Below, one piece after another: positions 9,278 to 17,840 of a stretch of DNA of 39,800 nucleotides. Every line of letters starts with the position of its first letter. Positions within the stretch are counted from its first letter, which is position 1. Source of the DNA: an uncultured Clostridia bacterium (GTDB lineage: Bacteria; Bacillota; Clostridia; Christensenellales; Aristaeellaceae); NCBI GenBank assembly GCA_934621505.1, contig CAKTUU010000020.1, positions 1 through 39,800 on the forward strand, written 5' to 3'. The notes beneath the pieces are model-generated. The model was given only the letters and a program-made list of their open reading frames with translations. It did not search any database and was not told the DNA's origin. Both the position numbers and the translations under genes were made by a program.

Positions 9278-9541
9278 ATGCAGCAAAGATTTCTGATCAT
9301 TTTGGGGTTTGGCCTGCTCCTTGGCGTTTTGTACCTGCTGTGCATGCGGGCCACGCCCGGCAGGGGGCTGTGCCGCATGGTGGAAAAGCTGTGCGTCGGC
9401 ATCGTTTTGTGCTATCTATGTCAGGTCGTGCTTCGTCCCTTTGGCGTCCGGATAGCGCAAAGCCCGCTGGCGGCTTTGTCAGCGGGCTATCTGGGGCTGC
9501 CGGGCGTGGCCCTGTGCAGCATTCTGGCGTCCATGCCCTGA
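9278..9541 (+). CDS. bofA: BofA-family sporulation protein (pro-sigma-K processing inhibitor-like)
   Basis: This 87-residue protein is almost wholly hydrophobic, with an N-terminal membrane segment (about 5-22), a central one (about 37-55) and the C-terminal motif SAGYLGLPGVALCSIL that marks the BofA family. In Bacillus, BofA holds the SpoIVFB protease inactive in the outer forespore membrane until sigma-K is needed. An AGGAGG site with good spacing precedes the ATG. It is the only plus-strand gene between 5 and 22 kb and ends one base from the end of thiI, tail to tail, with no terminator between. The product is a strong sign of a spore-forming host. Confidence 0.85.
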   Translation: MQQRFLIILGFGLLLGVLYLLCMRATPGRGLCRMVEKLCVGIVLCYLCQVVLRPFGVRIAQSPLAALSAGYLGLPGVALCSILASMP

Positions 9542-9542
9542 T

Positions 9543-10688
9543 TTACAGTTCAAACACTTCGGTATTTTCCAGGGCGGCGGCAATCAGGGCGTCGCCGTCC
9601 AGCTTGCTTTCACCCTCCAAAATCACGTCCATCTTGGGCTTGGTGGCGGGATGCTTGGGGGTAAACACCGTGCAGCAATCCTCAAAGGGCAGGCAGGAGG
9701 TTTCAAAGGTGCCGATCTTCTTGGCAATTTCGATAATGTCCACCTTGTCAAAGCCAATCAGGGGCCGGAAAACCGGCATATCCGCCACCGCGTCGGTACA
9801 GGCGATAGCCTGCATGGTCTGGCTGGCCACCTGCCCCACGCTTTCGCCGGTAATCAGGGCCTGGGAACGCTCCTTGTGGGCGATGGCGTTGGCAATGCGC
9901 ATCATGTAGCGGCGCATAATGATGGTGGTATAATCCGGATGGCATTTTTCGTGAATCTGCATCTGGATATCCGTAAAGGGCACCACATGAACCCGAATCC
10001 CGCACAGGCTTTCCGACAGAATGCGGGCCAGGTCCAGCACCTTTTCCCGGGCGCGTTCGCTGGTATACGGGAAGGAGTAAAAATGCACCGCGTTCACCGT
10101 TACGCCCCGCTTGGCGATCATCCAGCCCGCCACAGGGCTGTCAATGCCGCCGGACAGCATCAGCGTGGCCCGTTCCTCGCCGCTGACGGGCATGCCGCCA
10201 ACGCCGGGAATGGCATGGGTATACAAGTAGGCCTTATCCCGAATTTCCACAGACAGCACCGTATCCGGCTTTTTAATATCCACATGCAGCTGCGGAAGGC
10301 GCTGCAGAATATACCCGCCCATTTCCATATTGATGGCAGGCGAATCCATGGGGTAGCGCTTGTCGCTGCGGCGGGCGTTTACCTTAAAGCTGCCCTGGCA
10401 ATCCTTCAGCAGCTCCACGCCCTGGGCGCAGATGGCCTCAAAATCGTCCTTGTCCATTTCAATGGCGCGGCACACGCTGTGTACGCCAAACACCTTTGTC
10501 ACCCGGCGAATGGCCTCGTCCATATCGTCCATGCCGCTGACATAGATACGCGCGTCGCTAAGCCACACCTCGGCCCCGATATCCTTTACCGCGTTGCGGA
10601 TGCGCACCACCAGCAGGTGCATAAACTTGGGCCGGTTCAAACCTTTCAAAAAAATCTCGCCATAGCGTACCTGTAAAACCTCGCGCAA
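9543..10688 (-). CDS. thiI: tRNA 4-thiouridine synthetase ThiI
   Basis: ThiI activates uridine 8 of tRNA with ATP and inserts sulfur. Ferredoxin-like and THUMP regions come first (motif VRYGEIFLKGLNR at the start), then the PP-loop LSGGIDSPVAGW and the SCLPFEDCC segment. There is no rhodanese domain, as in the Bacillus-type enzyme. The start is TTG at 10688, eight bases after AAGGAGG (10697-10703); the homology begins exactly there, and the in-frame ATG upstream would lie inside the preceding gene. The length is 381 residues. The cysteine desulfurase gene directly upstream (22-base gap) is the likely dedicated sulfur donor, as for NifZ-ThiI of B. subtilis. Confidence 0.95.
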   Translation of the reverse strand: MREVLQVRYGEIFLKGLNRPKFMHLLVVRIRNAVKDIGAEVWLSDARIYVSGMDDMDEAIRRVTKVFGVHSVCRAIEMDKDDFEAICAQGVELLKDCQGSFKVNARRSDKRYPMDSPAINMEMGGYILQRLPQLHVDIKKPDTVLSVEIRDKAYLYTHAIPGVGGMPVSGEERATLMLSGGIDSPVAGWMIAKRGVTVNAVHFYSFPYTSERAREKVLDLARILSESLCGIRVHVVPFTDIQMQIHEKCHPDYTTIIMRRYMMRIANAIAHKERSQALITGESVGQVASQTMQAIACTDAVADMPVFRPLIGFDKVDIIEIAKKIGTFETSCLPFEDCCTVFTPKHPATKPKMDVILEGESKLDGDALIAAALENTEVFEL

Positions 10689-10710
10689 GGGATTTGCCTC
10701 CTTTTGTCTG

Positions 10711-11859
10711 TCAGCGGCGGGTAAACCGGCGCAGCAAAGTAACCTGCTGAATGATCTGTTCCGCGGTATACCGCATTTCATCCGGGGTGTTCAGCGGACA
10801 CAGGCTGATGCGGATGGCGCTTTCCATCACCTGGGGCTTCAGGCCCATGGCGGTCAGCACGGCGGAATGCCTGCCCTTTTTGGACGAACAGGCGGAACCG
10901 GTACCCACGATAACGCCGGCACCTTCCAGCGCGTGCAGCAGCGTTTCCGCCCGCACCGGCGGAAACGCCACATTCAGGATATGCCCCGCGCTCATGGGAT
11001 CGTCCTCCGGCAAACCGGCGATCACCATCTCCGGCAAAGCCTCCCGCAGCAGGCTAACCAGCAGTTTTTTCAGTTCGCGCACAGGCGCGTTCTGCGGGTA
11101 GTTTTCCACCGCGGCCCGCAGCCCGGCAATGCCGCAGGTGTTTTCCGTACCGCTGCGCATACCGTTTTGCTGGCCGCCGCCGGGCATCTGGGGGTGAATT
11201 TTGTACCCGTCCCGCAGCACCAGCGCGCCCACGCCCTTGGGGCCGTGAATCTTGTGCCCGCTCAGGGCGTAACTTTGCACCTTCTGCTTTTTGAAGGAAA
11301 ACGGCTCCCGCAGATACCCCTGCACCCCGTCCACATGGATGGCCACCTGCGGGGCCAGCTGATCCCGCAGGGCGCATATTTCATCAATGGGCATCATCAC
11401 GCCGGTTTCATTGCATACCTGCATCACGCAGATCAGGCGGGTAGCGTTGCTTAGCATTTCCCTCAAGGCCGCCAGGTCCACGCTTCCATCCGTCGTCAGG
11501 GGAATTTCCCGGGCTGTGCAGCCAAAGCGGCTTTCCGCTTCCAGACAGGCGTTTTTAACGGCGGCATGCTCGGCTGCAGTGTACAAAACCTCTCCCCGCC
11601 CCCGCTGACCATGCAAAGCGCCCCAGATGGCCAGGTTATCGCTTTCAGTGCCGCCGGAGGTGAAAATCACGTTTTTTTCATTCGCGCCAAGGGTGTCCGC
11701 AATCGCCTGACGGGCGTGTAGCAGTTCCTTTTCCGCCAGCATGGCCGGGGCGTACAGGGCGGACGGATTGTAATAGACTTCCCGCATGCTTGCGTCCATC
11801 GCGTCTATCACCGCCTCAAAGGGACGGGTGGTGGCGCTGTTATCCAAATAGACCTGCAT
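10711..11859 (-). CDS. Cysteine desulfurase paired with ThiI (NifZ-like)
   Basis: This PLP enzyme moves sulfur from cysteine to an active-site cysteine. It has YLDNSATT at the start, the TSGGTESDN segment, the PLP lysine in SGHKIHGPKG, RSGTEN and the short cysteine loop GTGSACSS. It is 382 residues, with AGGAG before the ATG. It lies at the end of the long operon just before thiI, so the likely role is tRNA thiolation rather than Fe-S assembly; the window has a second enzyme of this family in the iscR operon (30745-31926). Confidence 0.93.
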   Translation of the reverse strand: MQVYLDNSATTRPFEAVIDAMDASMREVYYNPSALYAPAMLAEKELLHARQAIADTLGANEKNVIFTSGGTESDNLAIWGALHGQRGRGEVLYTAAEHAAVKNACLEAESRFGCTAREIPLTTDGSVDLAALREMLSNATRLICVMQVCNETGVMMPIDEICALRDQLAPQVAIHVDGVQGYLREPFSFKKQKVQSYALSGHKIHGPKGVGALVLRDGYKIHPQMPGGGQQNGMRSGTENTCGIAGLRAAVENYPQNAPVRELKKLLVSLLREALPEMVIAGLPEDDPMSAGHILNVAFPPVRAETLLHALEGAGVIVGTGSACSSKKGRHSAVLTAMGLKPQVMESAIRISLCPLNTPDEMRYTAEQIIQQVTLLRRFTRR

Positions 11860-11861
11860 AC

Positions 11862-12392
11862 TTACTCCTGATAAACGCCCCGGGGCAGATACTTGCGAAT
11901 CATATCCACCAGTTCCTCGGAGGGTTCCAATACAATCATGTTCTTGCTGTTATCCTTTTGATAATAAAAATAGTACAGCTTGGCGGACCGGTTCAAAAAC
12001 CAGTTGCGCCGGGTCAGGCCGGGGGTGTTAATCAGCCTGCGGAAATGATCGGAGTCCACCGGACCAAAGGACTCCACGTTTTTTACCCGCATGGTGCCCA
12101 GGGTCTTGCGCTTCTGGTTGTTATAGACCTTGGCAAAATCCAGGTCGCCGTTGGTAAAGGTATATTCGTACTCCGTGCGCAAATGGTCCTTGCGCAGGTA
12201 CAGCAGCACCGCCAGGCCCAACATCACAACCGTTTCAATCAGCGCCCCGATGGAAAAATAGGCGATCAGCCCGTTCAGCATCATCACGCCCAGAAGCGCG
12301 CACACGATCATCAGCACAAAGGACATCACATAGGCGATTTCCTGAAAGGTTTTGTTGCGCCGCACCACGACTTCTTCCATAAAGTGATCCAT
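11862..12392 (-). CDS. Small membrane protein of unknown function
   Basis: This 176-residue protein has two adjacent membrane segments (about residues 22-43 and 45-66) and then a soluble C-terminal domain with a mixed strand/helix pattern. The DHFMEEVV start and the paired segments remind me of a family of clostridial proteins of unknown function (I think DUF6106), which I cannot verify here. ATG at 12392 has GGGAGGG six bases upstream. It sits in the long operon after the PAP2-like gene, and its stop is next to the ribosome-binding site of the cysteine desulfurase gene. Confidence 0.8.
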   Translation of the reverse strand: MDHFMEEVVVRRNKTFQEIAYVMSFVLMIVCALLGVMMLNGLIAYFSIGALIETVVMLGLAVLLYLRKDHLRTEYEYTFTNGDLDFAKVYNNQKRKTLGTMRVKNVESFGPVDSDHFRRLINTPGLTRRNWFLNRSAKLYYFYYQKDNSKNMIVLEPSEELVDMIRKYLPRGVYQE

Positions 12393-12413
12393 ATTTTTCC
12401 CTCCCAATATAGG

Positions 12414-12875
12414 TTAATGATTCAGGCACAAAATATAAATGCCGGCCACCAGAATTCCCACCAGCGCGCCGCCCGCCACCTCGATGGGCTTATGGCCCAC
12501 CAGTTCCTTCAGCTGCGCGTCGGAGATGGGTTGGCCGTTTACCAGCACGTCCCGCAAAATCTGGTTGATAACGGTGGCCTGTTTGCCGGTTTCCCGGCGC
12601 ACGCCGGCTGCGTCATACATCACAATACAGGCCAGCACCACCGCCACGGCAAAAACAGGACTGTCAAAACCGGCGGCCGCGCCGGTCATAACGGCGGCGG
12701 ATACCACCATTGCGGAATGGGAACTGGGCATGCCGCCGGACCCATGGAAGCGGCTCCAGTCCCATTTATGCTCCAGCCGGTAATGAATGGGAATCTTCAG
12801 GGTCTGCGCCGCAAACCAGCCAATCAGCGCCGCAAACAAAACATGGTTGTAAAAAACGCCCGCCAATGATTTCAA
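12414..12875 (-). CDS. Divergent PAP2 family membrane protein (YuiD/DUF212-like)
   Basis: This 153-residue membrane protein belongs to the divergent PAP2 (acid phosphatase/VanZ-like) family. It has GGMPSSHSA, the phosphatase-like Ser-His motif, a later MYDAAGVRRETGKQA segment typical of YuiD proteins, LVGHKPIEVAGGALVG near the end, and about four membrane spans. TTG at 12875 is the likeliest start, with CAGGAGG upstream; the open frame further upstream overlaps ispA and lacks homology. It follows ispA in the operon, so a lipid (polyprenyl) phosphate substrate is plausible but unproven. Confidence 0.85.
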   Translation of the reverse strand: MKSLAGVFYNHVLFAALIGWFAAQTLKIPIHYRLEHKWDWSRFHGSGGMPSSHSAMVVSAAVMTGAAAGFDSPVFAVAVVLACIVMYDAAGVRRETGKQATVINQILRDVLVNGQPISDAQLKELVGHKPIEVAGGALVGILVAGIYILCLNH

Positions 12876-12915
12876 TGCCTTGTTTCCCTCCTGTCCCAGC
12901 GCATGATAACGCCAT

Positions 12916-13830
12916 TCACGCCTTGCGCGCAAGCGTACCCAAAGCCAGATCGCGCAAAAATTGCGCTTTTTCGCCAAAAATCTCCAGCGCGTCCACCGCG
13001 TCCTGAATGGCGTCCCTGGCGTCCTGCCTGGATTTTTCCACCCCGAATACGGCCGGCCAGGTCATCTTGCCCCGCTGAGCGTCCATACCGGTTTCCTTGC
13101 CCAGCAGCTTTACATCGCCCTCCAGGTCCAGCAGGTCGTCCTCAATCTGGAACGCGCAGCCAATGCCCCGGCCATAGCGGCGGCCCGCTTCCAGCTGGCC
13201 GGCTGTCGCCCCCGCCAGCATCAGTCCGGCGGTTACGGGGGCCGTCAGCAAATCGGCGGTTTTGTGCAGATGGATATAGCGGACGCTGTCCTGGGTAGGC
13301 GTTGTGCCTTCCAGGGTTACGTCCAGGGTTTGCCCGGCGATCATGCCTCTTACCCCCGCCCGGTACGCGATTTCGCCAATGGCTTCCAGCGCCTGCGCTG
13401 GGTGTTCCTTGGCAAAGGGAGTGGACAGCATGGTTTCATAGGCCATATTCAGCAGGCCGTCCCCCGCCAGAATGGCCATGTTTTCACCAAACACGCGATG
13501 GTTGGTCGGCTTGCCACGCCGCAGCGCGTCGTTGTCCATGGCGGGCAGGTCGTCGTGAATCAACGAATAGGTATGAATCATTTCCAGCGCGCAGGCAAAG
13601 GGCATCACCTGCCGCCAATCCTCCTTCAGCAGGTGATAGGCGGCCATCAGCAGTACGGGGCGAATGCGCTTGCCATGCAGCAGCAGGCTGTAGCGCATGG
13701 CGCTGCGCAGGGGCTGGGGCGGCAGGTCGCTATGCAGCTCGCCCCCCTGAGGAGCCAGAACCGGCTGATCGTTTTCCTGATACAGCCAGGGAAAATTTTG
13801 AAGCGCTTGTTCAACCGCCTGTTGATACAT
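12916..13830 (-). CDS. ispA: Polyprenyl (farnesyl/geranyl) diphosphate synthase
   Basis: It condenses isopentenyl diphosphate with allylic diphosphates to make C10-C15 precursors for undecaprenyl phosphate and quinones. The 304-residue protein carries the first Asp-rich motif in LIHDDLPAMDND and the second in FQIEDDLLDLEGD, with GKRIRP and RRGKPTNH around them. AAGGAGGG precedes the ATG and overlaps the end of xseB. The xseA-xseB-ispA order is common in Firmicutes. Confidence 0.95.
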   Translation of the reverse strand: MYQQAVEQALQNFPWLYQENDQPVLAPQGGELHSDLPPQPLRSAMRYSLLLHGKRIRPVLLMAAYHLLKEDWRQVMPFACALEMIHTYSLIHDDLPAMDNDALRRGKPTNHRVFGENMAILAGDGLLNMAYETMLSTPFAKEHPAQALEAIGEIAYRAGVRGMIAGQTLDVTLEGTTPTQDSVRYIHLHKTADLLTAPVTAGLMLAGATAGQLEAGRRYGRGIGCAFQIEDDLLDLEGDVKLLGKETGMDAQRGKMTWPAVFGVEKSRQDARDAIQDAVDALEIFGEKAQFLRDLALGTLARKA

Positions 13831-13845
13831 GGAAGGGTTCCCTCC

Positions 13846-14106
13846 TTATTCCAGACCGTCCAGCAGGTTGCCCTGCTGGGTTAATTCCATATCCCTGCAT
13901 TGAGGCGTGCCGTCCGCCCCCAGGGTTACTTCCTGCATATGGCCCTGGGCCTGAGTCAGTTTTTGATCCAGTTCAGCGGACAGCTTCATTCCCTCATCGT
14001 ACAGCTTCATCAGCTTTTCCAGCGGAAGCTCGCTTTTTTCCATTTCTTCCGCAAGAGCCTCCAACCGGGCCAGGCCTTCTTCAAAACCAGGGGCTTTTTT
14101 AGGCAT
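13846..14106 (-). CDS. xseB: Exodeoxyribonuclease VII small subunit
   Basis: It forms the coiled-coil small subunit that, in several copies, binds XseA to make exonuclease VII. The N-terminal half, with FEEGLARLEALAEEME and LMKLYDEGMKL, is the family signature. It is 86 residues, slightly longer than usual, with a Gln-rich tail. It overlaps xseA by 8 bases. Confidence 0.95.
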   Translation of the reverse strand: MPKKAPGFEEGLARLEALAEEMEKSELPLEKLMKLYDEGMKLSAELDQKLTQAQGHMQEVTLGADGTPQCRDMELTQQGNLLDGLE

Positions 14107-15319
14107 TGCCGTTTCCTCCCGTCATCGTCACCTGCGTTACCTGCGCCGCGACCCGGCCGTCGACCAGCCGAATTTGCAGCAGGTCGCCTGCCTGCACATT
14201 TGCCGCGCTGCGCACGGCGTTTCCGTTCAGGGTAACCACCCCATAGCCCCGGCGCAGGGTTTCCGCCGGACCGGAGGTGCGCAGGCGCAAAATTGCGGCC
14301 TGCAAGCGGTGTCTGCGCTCCGCCAGCTGGCGCTCCATGGCGCTTTGCATCCGCTGGCGGGCCAGCAGCACTCGGGCCTGCATGCGCTGGTAGCGCCACG
14401 CGGGGGATGCCGCCGTCAGGCGGTTTTGCAGCAGGTGCAGGCTTTGCCTTTTGACCGCCAGCGTCCGTTCCGCCGCCGTCCGCATTTGCCGCCGCATTGC
14501 CTCCAACTGTGCCAGCAGGTCATCCCGTTGGGGAACCGCTATTTCCGCGGCGGCGGATGGCGTCGCCGCCCGCACATCGGACACAAAATCCGCAATGGTA
14601 AAGTCCGTTTCATGACCGACAGCGCTGATGACCGGCTTGCTGCAAGCCGCAATGGCCCGGGCCACGCATTCTTCGTTAAAAGCCCACAGGTCCTCCATGC
14701 TGCCGCCGCCCCGTCCCACAATGATAACGTCCACCGCGTCCAGCCGGTCCAGCAGCGCAATACCCGCGGCAATTTCCCGGGCCGCGCCTTCGCCCTGCAC
14801 CTGAACCGGGCACAGGTACAGCGGCATTCCCGGAAAGCGCCGTCCGCTGACCCGGGCAATATCGTGAATGACCGCGCCGGTCTTGCTGGTTACCACGCCA
14901 ACGCCTTTGGGCAGCAGTGGCAGCGGCTTTTTCAGGCTTGCGTCAAACAGGCCTTCCCCCGACAGCCTGCGCTTCAGCTGCTCAAAACGAAGGTACAAAT
15001 CTCCCAGCCCGTCCGGTTCCATCGCATCGGCGTAAAACTGGTATGCGCCCGTTTTGGCATACAGGCCCACGCTGCCAAACAGCCGCACCCGGCGGCCGTT
15101 TTCCGGCAAAAACCGTACCCCCATGGCGGACTGGCGAAACATGGCGCAGTTAATGGCCGCTTCCTCATCCTTCAGGGTAAAATACCAGTGACCGGATGCG
15201 TGGCGCTTGAAATTGCTGATTTCGCCGGTCAGGCAAACGCCCCGCAGCATGGGATCCACCGCCAGAGAGCGGCGTACATACTCGTTGAGCTGGCTGACGG
15301 TCAGGGTCAGGTTTTTCAA
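14099..15319 (-). CDS. xseA: Exodeoxyribonuclease VII large subunit
   Basis: This is the catalytic subunit of the single-strand-specific nuclease ExoVII. The 406-residue protein has an N-terminal OB-fold (LTVSQLNEYVRR, GEISNFKRHASGHWYFTLKD), then a catalytic core with VVTSKTGAVIHDI, DVIIVGRGGGSMEDLWAFN and SAVGHETDFTIADFV, a coiled-coil arm and a C-terminal LRRGYGVVTL segment. The start is TTG (15319), which shares TTGA with the folD stop, a four-base overlap typical of coupled translation. Confidence 0.96.
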   Translation of the reverse strand: MKNLTLTVSQLNEYVRRSLAVDPMLRGVCLTGEISNFKRHASGHWYFTLKDEEAAINCAMFRQSAMGVRFLPENGRRVRLFGSVGLYAKTGAYQFYADAMEPDGLGDLYLRFEQLKRRLSGEGLFDASLKKPLPLLPKGVGVVTSKTGAVIHDIARVSGRRFPGMPLYLCPVQVQGEGAAREIAAGIALLDRLDAVDVIIVGRGGGSMEDLWAFNEECVARAIAACSKPVISAVGHETDFTIADFVSDVRAATPSAAAEIAVPQRDDLLAQLEAMRRQMRTAAERTLAVKRQSLHLLQNRLTAASPAWRYQRMQARVLLARQRMQSAMERQLAERRHRLQAAILRLRTSGPAETLRRGYGVVTLNGNAVRSAANVQAGDLLQIRLVDGRVAAQVTQVTMTGGNGNA

Positions 15320-16167
15320 GCGCGCACCGCCTTTTCAGCGGCCAGCACCGTGTTTTCCATCAGCATGGCAATGGTCATTTTGCCAACGCCGCCCGGCACC
15401 GGTGAAATGTAGGAAGCCTTTTGAGCCACCGCGTCAAAATCCACATCGCCGCACAGCTTGCCGTCCACCCGGTTAATGCCCACATCCACCACCACCGCGC
15501 CGTCCCTGACCATATCGGCGGTAATCATGCGGGGCTTGCCCACAGCGGCTACCAGCAGGTCCGCCTGCCGGGTGATGTCCGCCAAATGGCGGGTATGGCT
15601 GTGGCAAACGGTTACGGTAGCGTCCCGGGCCAGCAGCAGCAGGGCCATGGGCTTTCCCACAATCAGGCTGCGGCCCACCACCACGGCGTTTTTGCCGGCA
15701 GGGTCAATGCCGGCGCTGTCCAGCATGCGCATCACGCCCTTCGGCGTGCAGGCGACAACGTCCGCCGTGCCGCGCATCAGGCGGCCCAGATTGACCTCGT
15801 GAAAGCCGTCCACATCCTTTTCCGGGCAAATCAGCGCCAAAGCATGCTCCGCGTCCAAATGACCGGGCAGGGGCAGCTGAACCAAAATGCCATGAACCGC
15901 TTCATCCTGATTGGCCCGGACAATAGCCGCCTCCAATTCCTGCTGGGAGGCGGCTGCAGGCAGCCTCAGGGTTTGGGAGCGGATTCCAAGGCGTGCGCAG
16001 GCTTTTTCTTTGTTGCGCACATAGGTCTGGCTGGCGGGGTCATCCCCCACCAGAATCACCGTCAGGCCCGGAACCGTCCCCTGCTTCGCAAGGGCGGCAA
16101 TACGCTGTGTCAGGGCTTCTTCCACCTGTGCGGCAATCAACTTTCCATCCAGCAGTTTCGCAGCCAT
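15316..16167 (-). CDS. folD: Methylenetetrahydrofolate dehydrogenase/cyclohydrolase
   Basis: It oxidises 5,10-methylene-THF to methenyl-THF and hydrolyses it to 10-formyl-THF. The 283-residue protein has TYVRNKEKA with the catalytic Lys, GILVQLPLP, KDVDGFH, the cofactor segment VVGRSLIVGKP and the C-terminal PVPGGVGKMT. A GGGGGG-rich ribosome-binding site precedes the ATG, 12 bases after the Kae1-like gene. The nusB-folD-xseAB-ispA order is a common Firmicutes cluster. Confidence 0.97.
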   Translation of the reverse strand: MAAKLLDGKLIAAQVEEALTQRIAALAKQGTVPGLTVILVGDDPASQTYVRNKEKACARLGIRSQTLRLPAAASQQELEAAIVRANQDEAVHGILVQLPLPGHLDAEHALALICPEKDVDGFHEVNLGRLMRGTADVVACTPKGVMRMLDSAGIDPAGKNAVVVGRSLIVGKPMALLLLARDATVTVCHSHTRHLADITRQADLLVAAVGKPRMITADMVRDGAVVVDVGINRVDGKLCGDVDFDAVAQKASYISPVPGGVGKMTIAMLMENTVLAAEKAVRA

Positions 16168-16179
16168 GCTGGCCCCCCT

Positions 16180-17130
16180 TTATCTGTTTTCGCTCAAATA
16201 CCGCTGCATGCCAATGCTGGCAACCCCAGCGGCGTTATCGGCACTGTATTGGGGCTGACCAAACAGCAAATGAACCGGCGTCCGCTGTTTTTGCAGCCGC
16301 TTTGCAAGCAGATCGCGCAGCAATGTGGAGGAAGCGACACCCCCTACCACCAGCGCTTCGCTTACATGGCACTCCTTGCAGGCGGCCGCCAGCAGCCGGG
16401 CCACCGTGCGGGCCAGCAAGTCAAACACCTCGGCGGCTACCCGTTCCGGCGTATACCGGCCGATGAGCCACTGGGCCTGGGTTTCCGCGCCGGACAGGTG
16501 GCAATGCAGGCCGTCCTTTTCCATACTGACCGGCAGCAGCGCCTCCGTAGGCTCGGCGCATGCCATCGCCAGCTTTTCCAGAGCGGGGCCTGCGGGAAAA
16601 TTCAGCCCCAGCGCCACGCCTACCCGGTCCACCATCTGCCCCGCGTGCAAATCCATGGACCCGCCGATCAGCCGCAGTCCCCCAGCCCAGCAATGGAGCA
16701 ATTCCGTTGTGCCGCCGCTTAGATGCAGGGCGATAAAGTCCGCCTTGGGGGTTGGATTTCCAATCAGGCCGGCGGCGATATGCCCCTGTTGATGGCTGGT
16801 CTGGTACAGCGGCACCCCCAGCGCATCCGCCAGCACCCGCGCGTGACCCAGCCCCACGGTAAACACCGGCATGTAGCTGCCCTGCTCATCCCGGGGCGCC
16901 GCCGACGCGCACAGGGCCACAATCCGCGCGTTTTCCGGCAGGCGCAAACCGTCCATTACCAGCGGCATTTGCCGTACATGCGCAAAAACGGCCTCGCTTT
17001 GGCGAAGGCCGCGCTGTCCCCCCGCAACAGGCAGAAGCAGCCGCGAGGCGGCCAGCACCTCGCCTGTTTCCCCAACCGCCGCGGCGGACGTGGTATAGCA
17101 GCTGGTATCAAAACCCAATGTAACGCGCAT
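16180..17130 (-). CDS. Kae1/TsaD-like protein (TsaD paralogue)
   Basis: The protein belongs to the ASKHA-fold Kae1/TsaD family, whose main member makes the t6A base of tRNA. It is 316 residues, a little shorter than true TsaD. It keeps the iron-binding HxxxH (H113, H117 in SHQQGH), an N-terminal DTSCYTT, the HLSGGTTEL loop, the DLHAGQMVDRVGVALGL segment and a C-terminal GGVASSTLL with YSADNAAG. The sequence is divergent enough that I take it for the clostridial paralogue often found in sporulation or cell-division neighbourhoods rather than TsaD itself. It lies 11 bases after nusB and 12 before folD. The function of the paralogue is not known to me. Confidence 0.82.
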   Translation of the reverse strand: MRVTLGFDTSCYTTSAAAVGETGEVLAASRLLLPVAGGQRGLRQSEAVFAHVRQMPLVMDGLRLPENARIVALCASAAPRDEQGSYMPVFTVGLGHARVLADALGVPLYQTSHQQGHIAAGLIGNPTPKADFIALHLSGGTTELLHCWAGGLRLIGGSMDLHAGQMVDRVGVALGLNFPAGPALEKLAMACAEPTEALLPVSMEKDGLHCHLSGAETQAQWLIGRYTPERVAAEVFDLLARTVARLLAAACKECHVSEALVVGGVASSTLLRDLLAKRLQKQRTPVHLLFGQPQYSADNAAGVASIGMQRYLSENR

Positions 17131-17141
17131 TCAATCGTTCC

Positions 17142-17591
17142 TCAGGCTTCCGCCTCGTGCTTGTCACGTTCCATAGCGCCCAGCACGCCGTTGATATAGC
17201 GGCTGCTCTTGGGGTCGCTATAGGTACCGGCCATGTTCATCGCCTCGCTGATGGACACATTATCCGGCACGTCGTCCCGGTGATACATTTCATACGCCGC
17301 CAGGCGCAGGATGCTTAAATCCACATGAGCTACCCGGTCCAAAGTCCAGGACCCGGTGCTGTGCTTGGCGATGGAGGAATCCAGCTCTTCCTCGTATTTT
17401 TCCACACCGGAAAGCACATCGGTGATGTACGCCCGTTCGTCCTTGCTGGGCTTCAGTACGGGGCTGCCCTCCGGCTGCGCCATGGACAGCTGCTCGTACA
17501 CCAGATCAAGAGATTCGTCGTCGGCCTCTCCGCCGGACAGACGTTCATACAAAAGCTGCATGGCAGCCTGTCTGGCTATTGAACGCGCCAT
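17142..17591 (-). CDS. nusB: Transcription antitermination factor NusB
   Basis: NusB binds boxA RNA together with NusE (S10) in rRNA antitermination. The 149-residue all-helical protein begins RSIARQAAMQLLY, the family's usual opening, and has the central LDRVAHVDLSILRLAAYEM helix and the AMNMAGTYSDPKSSRYINGVLG segment. ATG at 17591 is chosen, with GGAG about 11 bases upstream; a GTG four codons earlier is too close to that site. It lies directly behind the Asp23/AmaP/DUF2273 set, an arrangement widespread in Clostridia. Confidence 0.96.
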   Translation of the reverse strand: MARSIARQAAMQLLYERLSGGEADDESLDLVYEQLSMAQPEGSPVLKPSKDERAYITDVLSGVEKYEEELDSSIAKHSTGSWTLDRVAHVDLSILRLAAYEMYHRDDVPDNVSISEAMNMAGTYSDPKSSRYINGVLGAMERDKHEAEA

Positions 17592-17618
17592 TGTATCCAA
17601 CACTCCGTTTCCGTTTGT

Positions 17619-17840
17619 TTATTCATTCTTGGGTGGGAACCGCTTATTGATCCAGCCTTTGATGGTATCCGCCTTGTTGTCGCAAGCGCCCAGGAAATAG
17701 CCCACAGCGGCAAAAAACGCTACAAACAACGTGCGCCAGAAGCCCAGAAACAACAGCATCAGCGCCAGTACAGCGCCCAGAAGCGCACAAACCAACCCGC
17801 ACCTGGGCGTGCCGATTTTCAGCTTTTTTTCCTCATTCAT
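17619..17840 (-). CDS. DUF2273 small membrane protein
   Basis: This 73-residue protein has two hydrophobic segments (about 14-33 and 35-51) and a basic tail ending in RFPPKNE. DUF2273 proteins travel with asp23 and amaP and are thought to help anchor Asp23-type proteins at the membrane. The ATG overlaps the amaP stop by four bases. Confidence 0.88.
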   Translation of the reverse strand: MNEEKKLKIGTPRCGLVCALLGAVLALMLLFLGFWRTLFVAFFAAVGYFLGACDNKADTIKGWINKRFPPKNE

